A stretch of DNA of 64,000 nucleotides. Source: Spirosoma sp. 48-14 (GTDB lineage Bacteria > Bacteroidota > Bacteroidia > Cytophagales > Spirosomataceae). The notes beneath the pieces were generated by a model that was not told the DNA's origin, did not search any database, and was given only the letters and a program-made list of their open reading frames with translations. This document shows positions 41,996-50,578 of the stretch, piece by piece (position 1 is the stretch's first letter; each line of letters starts with the position of its first letter). The stretch is from positions 120,589 through 184,588 of the forward strand of contig NZ_MKUD01000003.1 of NCBI RefSeq assembly GCF_001898575.1, written 5' to 3'. Both the position numbers and the translations under genes were made by a program.

Positions 41996-43423
41996 TTATA
42001 ACTGATTGATTTTTAGACCAACCTGTGATTCAACCTTAATCAGGGCCTGAATACCATCGGGTCGGATGGCTATTTTCTGGGGTACAAACCGAAACGAATG
42101 AATGTTCAGATCGGTCTTTTTCCCCGCTCCTCCACTCTCGAAAGCTTCGTTAATTTTGCGAGGCAACTGTGCAATGTCGTCTCCCAACCGAATGGTCAGC
42201 AACTGCTTCAGTATGAGTTGTAAGGGTTTGTGCCAGACGGGTTTAGTACTCCTGGCCAACCAGTTGTTGGTTTGGGCATCGAAATCCAGATCATTCACGT
42301 TCAGCGTGTTGGTTAAGGTATCAAATTCGGGCCTTCCCCGCAGATAAACCGGCCCATCGACCAGTCCATCCATATCGACTTTCACAATCAAAGCCTGTTG
42401 CGCTCCATACACCGACACGCCTTTTACCGTAACCGACCCTAACGCCATTTTTTTGGGCTGTTTACTGATGGTGAGTTTCATGATGCGATTAATATCGGCA
42501 TAGGGAATAAAACTCATCAGGTGTAAATCGGACACCTGCGAAACCGTGTCGCGTTTCTGTAGCCGGGGTAGTTCCGTTTTAGGGTGTACGGGTGGGCTGG
42601 GTTTCAGTTCGGTTTTCGTCCGAAACGCCATGCGGATGTGGGTCGTCAACTGGCGGGCATCACCGGTGACGGGCCCAGCCGCTACACTAACGGGTATCGG
42701 CACCAGCCACAGGCCATAATCTCGGTTGATAAGCAGCGGTTTTTGTAAGTCACGCCAGATCGGCTTTACCATGTTGTCGAGCCTTAAATCCCGATGAATA
42801 GCCGAATCGATCATGGTTTCAATATCCGTCCGGTGTTTATCAAGGATGTCCTGGGCAACCTTCGCCAATGAAATCTCTTTGCCCAGCACACGTACTTCCG
42901 GCTCTTTAATCCAGGTGTAGTCAGTGAATTTGGTCTGGCTGTTGAGTCGCCAGTTAGAGGTTACCTGAATAGGGGTCTGAAAATTAACGTGAAGCGCACA
43001 AAATGGCTTTTTAGGGGGAGTCGTATCTTTACTGAAGGGTTTGGTAAGCCACATTTGCAGCGGAGCCGACAAGCTGACTTTCTGATTGGCATACTGCACC
43101 TGAACAGGACCTAACCGTTTGACCCGAAACGACATAAAGCCTTTTACTTTACCGTCTTTTGTTTGCTTGCCGATCAATACCGGATCTAACTCCCGGTTGA
43201 TTTTCTCCTGAAGTTCGCCTAATTGAAAAACGATTGGTCCGGCTACATACGACATGGTTTCGGGTATAGGCGGATCGAAGCCTTCGGCCTGTGGAGGCTG
43301 GGCTTTTTTGGTCTGGCAATGGCTCAGCAGCAGAACCATTACAAAACTGAAACATCCATGAAGTAGTGATGGTGACTTTGTCATTATTGATTGAACTAGC
43401 CAGCCTAAAAAGCGCATGTTCAA
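41996..43423 (-). CDS. DUF4403-family lipoprotein
   Basis: A 475-residue exported protein, predicted lipoprotein (LLLSHC, Cys about residue 36). The mature part is mostly beta-strand and has the DUF4403 features: an early IPxxxSYVAGPIVFQLGELQEKINREL block, a repeated immunoglobulin-like layout and a C-terminal SFRFVPQKIAIRPDGIQALIKVE strand pair. Its structure may be related to the SMP/TULIP lipid-binding fold, but this is only a guess. The gene has its own start; the convergent neighbour is the LD-carboxypeptidase on the other strand. Confidence 0.85.
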   Translation of the reverse strand: MNMRFLGWLVQSIMTKSPSLLHGCFSFVMVLLLSHCQTKKAQPPQAEGFDPPIPETMSYVAGPIVFQLGELQEKINRELDPVLIGKQTKDGKVKGFMSFRVKRLGPVQVQYANQKVSLSAPLQMWLTKPFSKDTTPPKKPFCALHVNFQTPIQVTSNWRLNSQTKFTDYTWIKEPEVRVLGKEISLAKVAQDILDKHRTDIETMIDSAIHRDLRLDNMVKPIWRDLQKPLLINRDYGLWLVPIPVSVAAGPVTGDARQLTTHIRMAFRTKTELKPSPPVHPKTELPRLQKRDTVSQVSDLHLMSFIPYADINRIMKLTISKQPKKMALGSVTVKGVSVYGAQQALIVKVDMDGLVDGPVYLRGRPEFDTLTNTLNVNDLDFDAQTNNWLARSTKPVWHKPLQLILKQLLTIRLGDDIAQLPRKINEAFESGGAGKKTDLNIHSFRFVPQKIAIRPDGIQALIKVESQVGLKINQL

Positions 43424-43636
43424 TCAATAATAACCGTCCTTGTTTCGAGTTGTTTTTCTGTCTGTACCAAAGACCCCTGAAAGCCAGCCTTTGAACGGGC
43501 GGTTCAATTCTTCGGTTTATGGCACCATGCTTAGAAACATACACAAAACGAATCGAAAAAATACGCCGAATCGTCTCAGCCTGCGTGTCATATCAGTGCT
43601 TTCGGTTATCTTTCTGAACTTGAATTCACTAGTCGT

Positions 43637-44665
43637 ATGCCATCACGTCGTTCGTTCTTACAGGCGGGTAGCCTGGCCCCTTTTCTTTCGTTACTTCCTG
43701 CAGCAACTCCTCCGGCCCTTATCAAACCCGCTCGCTTAAAACCAGGCGACACTGTTGGTTTGTTTTGTCCGGCCGCACCCGCCTACAGTCAGGAAACGGT
43801 AAAAATCGCTCAGGAATCGCTATTGGCACTTGGCTTCCAAACCAAACTCGGACCGCATATTTACGACCGATACGGCTACTTGGCTGGCCGCGATGCCGAC
43901 CGTGCCTCAGATTTACATGCCTTTTTCAACGATCAGAGCGTGAAAGCCATTATGGCCATTCATGGCGGCTGGGGTTGCGCACGGTTGTTGTCGTTGCTGG
44001 ATTATGACCTGATTCAGCGCAATCCGAAAGTAGTCATCGGCTATAGCGACGTAACGGCCTTACTGCTGGCTATATACGCCAAAACCGGATTGGTAACGCT
44101 ACACGGCCCGGTGGGATCAGCGACGTTCAATGCCTATACGGTCGATTGGTTCAAACGGCTCCTGATGGATGGCGAAGCGCTGACGATGCGTAACCCAACT
44201 GAAAAAGGCGACAATCTTACCCAGGTACAGGACCGAATTACCACCTTGCGGCCTGGTTTAGCGCGGGGGCGTCTGGTGGGCGGTAATCTGACCGTACTGA
44301 GTCACCTGATTGGCTCGCCTTACTTACCCGACTGGAAAAATACCATTCTATTTCTGGAAGACACACACGAGGACATCTACCGCGTAGACCGGATGCTAAC
44401 CCACCTTAAACTGGCAGGTATTCTGAACCAGATAGCCGGGTTTGTGTTCGGCAAATGCAGCGATTGCAACCCTAGCAACGGTGGCTACGGCTCCCTCACA
44501 CTCGATGACATTCTGACCGAACACATCATCCCCTTGAACAAACCGGCTTTTTCGGGTGCGATGATCGGCCACATCCGTGATAAATTTACCGTCCCATTGG
44601 GTATCGACGCCGAAATTGACGCAACCGCCGGGACCATCCGACTGCTGGAATCGGCAGTCAGTTAA
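43637..44665 (+). CDS. LD-carboxypeptidase (peptidase S66)
   Basis: A 342-residue enzyme with a Tat-like N-terminus (PSRRSFLQAGSLAP). The S66 catalytic residues are visible: Ser137 in IGYSDVTALL, Glu241 in LFLEDTHEDIYRVDR and His312 in IGHIRDKFTVP. GDTVGLFCPAAP (about residues 37-48) and IHGGWGCARLL (about 108-118) are further family blocks. The enzyme cuts the L-Lys or mDAP to D-Ala bond of murein tetrapeptides during cell-wall recycling. Tat export is unusual, as LdcA enzymes are usually cytosolic. It is 29 bases upstream of the DUF3820 gene. Confidence 0.93.
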   Translation: MPSRRSFLQAGSLAPFLSLLPAATPPALIKPARLKPGDTVGLFCPAAPAYSQETVKIAQESLLALGFQTKLGPHIYDRYGYLAGRDADRASDLHAFFNDQSVKAIMAIHGGWGCARLLSLLDYDLIQRNPKVVIGYSDVTALLLAIYAKTGLVTLHGPVGSATFNAYTVDWFKRLLMDGEALTMRNPTEKGDNLTQVQDRITTLRPGLARGRLVGGNLTVLSHLIGSPYLPDWKNTILFLEDTHEDIYRVDRMLTHLKLAGILNQIAGFVFGKCSDCNPSNGGYGSLTLDDILTEHIIPLNKPAFSGAMIGHIRDKFTVPLGIDAEIDATAGTIRLLESAVS

Positions 44666-44694
44666 CGTACTTGTTTAACGCCTAACCCCATCTT

Positions 44695-44934
44695 ATGACT
44701 CAGGAACACGGAAACCCCGAATTACTCAAGGAATTACTTCATTATCAGATGCCTTTTGGCAAATATAAAGGCCAGTTGATTCGGGCGTTGCCCGTTTCGT
44801 ATCTGGAATGGTTTGCCCAAAAAGGGTTTCCAGCGGGTAAACTGGGTATGCTACTGCAAACCATGTACGAAATCAAATTGAACGGACTAGACTACTTGCT
44901 GGACGAATTGACCCGGATTCAGAGAAGAGGATAA
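44695..44934 (+). CDS. DUF3820 family small protein
   Basis: A 79-residue protein. The family signature MPFGKYKGQLIRALPVSYLEWFAQKGFP (about residues 19-46) is complete; DUF3820 proteins are about 70 residues, sometimes fused to exonuclease domains, and are thought to act in nucleic acid processing. The C-terminal LLQTMYEIKLNGLDYLLDEL fits the second helix. It follows the LD-carboxypeptidase on the same strand, with which it may be co-transcribed. Confidence 0.92.
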   Translation: MTQEHGNPELLKELLHYQMPFGKYKGQLIRALPVSYLEWFAQKGFPAGKLGMLLQTMYEIKLNGLDYLLDELTRIQRRG

Positions 44935-44996
44935 TTTTATAAACGAAGCAACGAAGCCAATTAATTACAGTACCGTTTAGCCCTTATTAAGGCATT

Positions 44997-45599
44997 ATGA
45001 ACATACCCACTAGACTAATTGTTGAAATATTGCTACCTATTATAAGCTGTCTATTTTTAAGCAACAGCTACGCCCAGCAAGGCAATCCTCCTCCCTGTAC
45101 AGACGTACAGCAAGTCACGATAGCGACTGACTCAATAAAACAAAAAATCCTTTTTGAGTTTATTCAGAACTGTGTCAAAGAACAATGGTTTAATACGAAT
45201 TATGATAAAGGCATTGTCCATTTATACGAATTCCATAACTCCGAAAATAAGCTCTGTTGGATACTTTCTGCTACGATTGACGATATTTACAAAAACAACC
45301 CCCCTTTACGGTTCTCCGACTTTAGAGGGGATATTATTTTAGTTTATGATGCTGATTCAACAGGGCGTGTCGTAAAAACGACAGCCGATAAAGCTGTTCT
45401 AAACCGTTGTCTGGAACAAATTATTGGCGATCGAGTATTCACGCGCCCAACCACTAGAAGACGCTGGACAAGTGATGTTCTTCCGTATATCAATAGAAAG
45501 CGAAATGAAGGAAATCGACGATTCAGTACGGGGGGCGGAGGGAGTACTCTAGTTATCTTTGAGAAGGACGGTACCTATAAACTATCCCGTTTCGGCTAA
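44997..45599 (+). CDS. Exported protein of unknown function, AT-rich
   Basis: A 200-residue protein with a signal peptide (ending SYAQ, about residue 27). The mature part has two Cys, a polar helical start (DSIKQKILFEFIQNCVKEQWF), three beta-like segments (IVHLYEFH, ILSATIDDIY, DIILVYDADS) and a basic Arg-rich tail (TTRRRWTSDV, KRNEGNRRFS). Base composition and codon use look more AT-rich than the flanking genes, so a recent arrival is possible. No family is recognised. Confidence 0.7.
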   Translation: MNIPTRLIVEILLPIISCLFLSNSYAQQGNPPPCTDVQQVTIATDSIKQKILFEFIQNCVKEQWFNTNYDKGIVHLYEFHNSENKLCWILSATIDDIYKNNPPLRFSDFRGDIILVYDADSTGRVVKTTADKAVLNRCLEQIIGDRVFTRPTTRRRWTSDVLPYINRKRNEGNRRFSTGGGGSTLVIFEKDGTYKLSRFG

Positions 45600-45625
45600 C
45601 CCAGTAAGTAGCCGTATCGCACCTA

Positions 45626-48337
45626 TCACTTCTTGTCCTCGTCTTTCGGCTTCTGAGAAGGAGATTTCCAGAAATCGGGCGTCCCGTATTTCCCTTTCGC
45701 TACGTCGCCACCATACAGCACTGAGTTTAGTAGAACCCGGTATGTTCCCAACGGCTGTCCACGCCATTGCGGCCGGAACCCGATCAGAACGACATGCCCT
45801 CTCCCCTGCTGCACATCCAGCGAAGCCGCATAGCCTTGCAGGTATTTTTCGCCCAGCAGATAGCCTGACCGCAACGGCGATCCCGTGGAGGCAAACTTTG
45901 CCAAGGCCTGCCCTTTGAATCCGTCAAGCGTGGCAAAAACCGGGCTTCCGTCCACAAACACGGCGGCTTTGCCAGGCATCCCTGCCATCACCGGATGCGT
46001 TGGGTCAGTTTCGACTTCAAGCAATGAACCACCCGTGAAAAAATCCTTGCGAGCGACCCCGGCAACTACGTTTTTGACGGGTAGATGCAGGGCCTCAATA
46101 GCATAGTCACAACTGGCGTTCAGGCAAACGAGTGTTCCTCCCTGGCTCACAAATTTGGTTAGACTAGCACTACCCAATTCCCCTAAACCACCCTCGTAAG
46201 CGGGCGGAACCGCTCCCTTTGCAAACCCATTTTTAATCGTTTGTGGTCGATCGGAAGCCATCACAATTACATCGAAACGGTCGCTCAGATCATTTTCCTG
46301 CATATCGGTATTGGTGATGGTCGCAAAGGGAAGGTCGAACTGCTCCAGCACCCATTCGGTCCAACCGGCATCCATACTGGCCGTCCAGGGCTTGTAGAGG
46401 GCAATGCGGGGCTTTACGGTTGCTCCACTGGCGTTGGCTGTGCGTTCAGCCGTAATGCCGAGATCTTTCACCCATTGTTCCAGCGTAGTAGTATTAACGC
46501 CACTGACGGCATACCGCTGACTATCCGATTGGAACTTAACGGTTCCGCCCGATTTCAATGCCCGGCCAATAAGCTTGAACGAATTATTCTGAATAGGGCT
46601 TACCAGCGCAGTCGTTCCCGAACCCGTCAACCGCCCTTCCGGAGCGTTGATCCCGGCCGAAACCGGATTCGTATCGAAGCCAATACCCGCCACAAAATCG
46701 GCGGGTGTCGCATCTTTTTTATCATCCTTCTGCCAGTCTTTGGCCGTACCTGATACCAGCTGAATGGCGGCTTTCTGATCGGCCGTGAGTGGCGTCATGG
46801 CGGGTTGAACGTTCAGTTCAAATTGCAGGGGCAACGTCCAGCCAGCTGCATCGTAGGGCTGTTCGGGAGGGCCGCCCGGAAACTCCCGCAGATCAGGATA
46901 AACCTGTACGTCCAGCAGTTGCCGGGTCAGTTCGGCATACTCCTGATTCATCGGAATTACCCAGGTCCCTTTGGGGTAGGTGTGGCCGTTATGCTGAATT
47001 TCTTTGGTCAACTGTCCGATTCGGATGCCATGAAAGGCCAGTCGGCGCAGGAGTTCAACAGGCCGCACCGAGTCACGTTGTTTCTGCGGAATAAAATAGG
47101 CGTAGGGAGGCTCCTGTTCGTACTTCTGGATGGTGTTTCGACCAGCCTGATACCGATTGTACAGCAGCACATCGCTGTATTTGGCGGCATAGTCGAGCGT
47201 AGCCAGCGAAGCCGTTTCCATGTACGCCATCGCATCGCTGATCCGCCACCAGCCTCCCGGCCACGGACTCGAATACAAGGATTCGACCCGTAACTCTTTT
47301 TTGTCCTGTGGGAAATCGCGGATGGTGTAAAAATGCGGAGTCGCATAGTTATAGAGCGCCGTTTCAGTCCAGAACGACGGGATATTCTGCATCACCGGCA
47401 TGTAGTCGATATACCCCGGATACCAGGCGTCGAAGCCCGTTCCCATGTGTGTAGCGCCTTTCTGTCCGTTGCTTTCGAGCGCCTGCGCCATCGCCATTCC
47501 AATCATATTCACCTCACGGGCAATGATGGGTGGCGTTTGGGGCGCAACGGGTTCGGCAAAGGGTGGTAGCCAGATCCGGGTCGGAAACGGGGAGGTCTGA
47601 TGATGCACAAAAATGATGTTCGGTTCCCACTCGCGCCAGGTACGGGCCACCACCCGCGACTCGATCATGTTGAGCATATAGGCGTCGCGGTTGTTGTCGT
47701 GTCCCACATATTTCTGGTACAAAAACGGTGGTGGCGCAATTTCGTAAGGCGTACCCACATTCGATTTGTACCAGTCGCCAATCATGGTCTGGCCGTCGGG
47801 ATTGAGCGACGGCCACAGGAGCAGAATCACATTATCCAGAATAGCCTTCGTTTTCGGCTCCGACGCTTTACTGAGCATGTCATAGGCCAGAGAAATAGTA
47901 TGCTGTGCCCCAGCCACTTCCGATGCGTGCAAACCACCGTCGATATGCACCAGGGGCTTGCCTTCCAGCGATAGTTTTTTCGCTTCTTCGTCGGTAAGGC
48001 CAGCCGGATGAGCCAGCCGTTGCGCAATGCTGCGGTATTTGTCGATATTAGCCAGGTTCTGGGGCGACGAAATCAGAGCGAAATACCACGGTCGTCCTTC
48101 GGAAGTTTCGCCCACGTAGACCAGTTTGAGCATATCGCTAGCCTCATCGAGCTTTTTGAAATAACTCAGTGCCTGTTCATACGTAGCGAGCTTATAATCG
48201 GCTCCGACTGGAAAACCGAGCGTTTCTTCAGGTTTGGGAATGGGCTTTTGCTGAGCGATACTTGCCAAACCAGTCAGCAGATACAAACCAATCATGAGCA
48301 GGCTCAATTGCCTGCGTAAGTACACGTTTTTTAGCAT
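45626..48337 (-). CDS. M14-family zinc carboxypeptidase-like protein, large
   Basis: A 903-residue exported protein with signal peptide (ending ASIAQ, about residue 29). The M14 domain (about 45-400) has the zinc ligands His137 and Glu140 in HIDGGLHASE and a later His pair in IFVHHQTSP (His245/246), and the substrate-binding HDNNRDAY segment. About 500 residues follow the peptidase domain: beta-rich modules that end in a glutamine-amidotransferase-like segment (GGTLVCLNASCDYAIE). Such long M14 proteins are typical of Bacteroidota and are thought to act on secreted peptides. The start is clear from the signal peptide. Confidence 0.87.
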   Translation of the reverse strand: MLKNVYLRRQLSLLMIGLYLLTGLASIAQQKPIPKPEETLGFPVGADYKLATYEQALSYFKKLDEASDMLKLVYVGETSEGRPWYFALISSPQNLANIDKYRSIAQRLAHPAGLTDEEAKKLSLEGKPLVHIDGGLHASEVAGAQHTISLAYDMLSKASEPKTKAILDNVILLLWPSLNPDGQTMIGDWYKSNVGTPYEIAPPPFLYQKYVGHDNNRDAYMLNMIESRVVARTWREWEPNIIFVHHQTSPFPTRIWLPPFAEPVAPQTPPIIAREVNMIGMAMAQALESNGQKGATHMGTGFDAWYPGYIDYMPVMQNIPSFWTETALYNYATPHFYTIRDFPQDKKELRVESLYSSPWPGGWWRISDAMAYMETASLATLDYAAKYSDVLLYNRYQAGRNTIQKYEQEPPYAYFIPQKQRDSVRPVELLRRLAFHGIRIGQLTKEIQHNGHTYPKGTWVIPMNQEYAELTRQLLDVQVYPDLREFPGGPPEQPYDAAGWTLPLQFELNVQPAMTPLTADQKAAIQLVSGTAKDWQKDDKKDATPADFVAGIGFDTNPVSAGINAPEGRLTGSGTTALVSPIQNNSFKLIGRALKSGGTVKFQSDSQRYAVSGVNTTTLEQWVKDLGITAERTANASGATVKPRIALYKPWTASMDAGWTEWVLEQFDLPFATITNTDMQENDLSDRFDVIVMASDRPQTIKNGFAKGAVPPAYEGGLGELGSASLTKFVSQGGTLVCLNASCDYAIEALHLPVKNVVAGVARKDFFTGGSLLEVETDPTHPVMAGMPGKAAVFVDGSPVFATLDGFKGQALAKFASTGSPLRSGYLLGEKYLQGYAASLDVQQGRGHVVLIGFRPQWRGQPLGTYRVLLNSVLYGGDVAKGKYGTPDFWKSPSQKPKDEDKK

Positions 48338-48478
48338 AGTTCAGGTTGTAGATTTCCCCTTTTCCGGCGAATACACAACCCAAAGGCATATGCACCGAAC
48401 AAGGGAATTTTATTCGGCAATTTACCGAAACTACGGAATTTATATAAACCAAATAGAATACAGATTATTAAAATGACG

Positions 48479-50392
48479 CTACTCTTTGCTATGCCTCACA
48501 TTGCTGATGTAGACGTGTACATTCTCGGCATCGTCGGTCATGTTTCGCCAGGTGATGGTGTTAAACTGGATGCCGGGCGACATCATACAGTACTCGCAGG
48601 GTTTTCCGTACTTACTTTTGAAGTCGGATGAGGTGGCAAACGGCTTGTTATTCAGGAACAGGGTTACCTCATTTCCTTTCTTCTGAAGCTTGATATGTAC
48701 ACTAGTCTGTCGATTGGTGAAAAACGGAAGCGGCTGTTCCGACTGCCCGCCAGCCTCAACATAAGTGTTCGATTTCACCAGCGGGTAACTTACCAACTCG
48801 ATCTTGGCCAGCCCCCGGTAGTTGTTGTTACGATAATCGGCTTCGTTACCCGCCGTGATCTGAAGTTTTAGCTGCGTGTAGGCACTTTTGCGGTCACCTT
48901 TCAGTCCGCCAGTCAATTCCAGTTCAACAGCACCACCCGTTCGGGTGCTAAACTCATCGGTGGCGATGTCATACTCCAGCGAGAAATTTTCGGGTAGTGG
49001 TTTAGGCAGAACTGTCGGGTCTACTTTGTTGTTGATACCCAGTTGCAGCCATTTGCCAGGCAGGTTCTTCACCGTAGTTACCAGCGACGCTTTCCCGTAC
49101 GACGAAAAATACCAGCCTGCTGGTCGCGCTCCGGGCTGATTAACCGAAAAATCGTCCAGAAATACGACTCCGGCGGGTAACGATGCGCTGGTAGCGGCTG
49201 TATTTTTCCAATACGCCCGTTTGCTGTAATTGGCCAGGGTTTGCTTCAACAGCTCTTCGTTGACCGGGCGATAAGGCTGTCCTTTCACCTTGTCGGGATC
49301 GAAAAAATAATTGTATACGTACTCGAAATTGAAATGCTCCGAAATAGCCCGGTATAATTCATACTCCTTCCGGCCGTTCTCGTTCGTTGCATACGGGAAG
49401 TGAATGGCTATCCATTGCGGCTGATCGGTTTGGCATTTTTCATAGATTGACGGCTCGTAGGTATACACGCCATATTCATGCTTCAAATTCTTTGAGAATT
49501 GATCAATCTGAAACGGGTCTAACGAACCCTCGACCGTATAGATCGTGGGCTGCATATCCCGAATAACAGCCGGTTCGTTTAATCGATTGGCGTATTGATC
49601 GCGTAGCACTTTAAGTTTTTCCCGATACGTTTTTACCTTTTCACGCTCCAACGCCATCACCTCTGCTCGCGCCTGTTCGTTGCTGAACTGACCAACCACA
49701 TCTTCTTTTTTACGCTGCAAATGCCGGTCAAACGACTCATCCGAAAGCTGGAGAAACTCCCCTTTTGTCAGTTGACGGAGGGGCAATTTATTTCCCGGAA
49801 CCAGATAAACCGTGATACCATTACTGGTCATCGTGGTCAGGTATTTACCCATATTGGGGTGGCTTTTCGGGTTGGCATCCTTAAATTTCTTCTTAAAAAA
49901 ATCGGTGTCCATATACCCATCAGGCAGCTGCGTAAAGACGTATTGAGAAGGCGTGTTGAGGTAGTAAGCCGGATTGATGTCAAACACCACATTGGCCGCA
50001 ATCTGAAACGGCACCCAGGTTTCATCGACAGGTTTCAGACGCCCCTGCTTGTCTCTCACATCCAGTTCAGCATTATACGCCTGAAAGAAAACGCCGTAAG
50101 CCTGCGGAAAATAGTCATCCTTTTTGGCATAATACCGTTTTTTGAACACGCCTAGTCCCCCAACGGGTATGTAGGATTGCTGCATCCACTGTACAAACAG
50201 GTTGTTAATTTCCTGCTGCCGGATTGAAAACGTTTTGCCACCACTCAGCAAAGGCTTCACGGGTTTGTCGGCGGGCGTAAGCTTAGTGTACCATCCCATT
50301 ACACTATCTTCAAGCACCTGCTTTTCGCTGTGCTGCGCAGTGGCAATCGAGAAACAGGCTAAACACCCCAGCAGCAACAGGCAATTTTTCAT
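48479..50392 (-). CDS. Large exported protein of unknown function with C-terminal beta-sandwich
   Basis: A 637-residue protein with signal peptide (ending ATAQ). The N-terminal about 400 residues are helical and polar and match no family I know; a coiled segment (EQARAEVMALEREKVKTYREKL, about 246-267) lies in the middle. Residues about 412-637 look like a concanavalin/laminin-G-type sandwich (VFLDDFSVNQPGARPAGWYF, FSLEYDIATDEFS, VHIKLQKKGNEVTLFLNNKP). Similar C-terminal sandwiches occur in OmpA-like and DUF1080-like proteins. It lies upstream of the M14 gene on the same strand. Confidence 0.75.
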   Translation of the reverse strand: MKNCLLLLGCLACFSIATAQHSEKQVLEDSVMGWYTKLTPADKPVKPLLSGGKTFSIRQQEINNLFVQWMQQSYIPVGGLGVFKKRYYAKKDDYFPQAYGVFFQAYNAELDVRDKQGRLKPVDETWVPFQIAANVVFDINPAYYLNTPSQYVFTQLPDGYMDTDFFKKKFKDANPKSHPNMGKYLTTMTSNGITVYLVPGNKLPLRQLTKGEFLQLSDESFDRHLQRKKEDVVGQFSNEQARAEVMALEREKVKTYREKLKVLRDQYANRLNEPAVIRDMQPTIYTVEGSLDPFQIDQFSKNLKHEYGVYTYEPSIYEKCQTDQPQWIAIHFPYATNENGRKEYELYRAISEHFNFEYVYNYFFDPDKVKGQPYRPVNEELLKQTLANYSKRAYWKNTAATSASLPAGVVFLDDFSVNQPGARPAGWYFSSYGKASLVTTVKNLPGKWLQLGINNKVDPTVLPKPLPENFSLEYDIATDEFSTRTGGAVELELTGGLKGDRKSAYTQLKLQITAGNEADYRNNNYRGLAKIELVSYPLVKSNTYVEAGGQSEQPLPFFTNRQTSVHIKLQKKGNEVTLFLNNKPFATSSDFKSKYGKPCEYCMMSPGIQFNTITWRNMTDDAENVHVYISNVRHSKE

Positions 50393-50578
50393 GGGTAGTC
50401 TGGTATTAGAAGCGTTATATGTTCGGGTAAATAGACTTAAAAATAATACCCGTTGTGAAAGAACGACCTTGTGAGATGGTAGCTGTTATTTCCCGGTAGC
50501 CCCATGCAAGCTTTTTTGCCAAAATAGTGTTATCCCAATAGCCCCGGACAATGATCGGGGAAGTAGCTACTTTTGTGA

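Noticed and set aside
43149..43544. 131-codon minus-strand frame overlapping the start of the DUF4403 gene
   Set aside because: It lies in another frame over the DUF4403 signal and N-terminal region and has no features.
46805..47293. Long plus-strand frame inside the M14 peptidase gene
   Set aside because: Opposite-strand shadow of a confidently identified gene.
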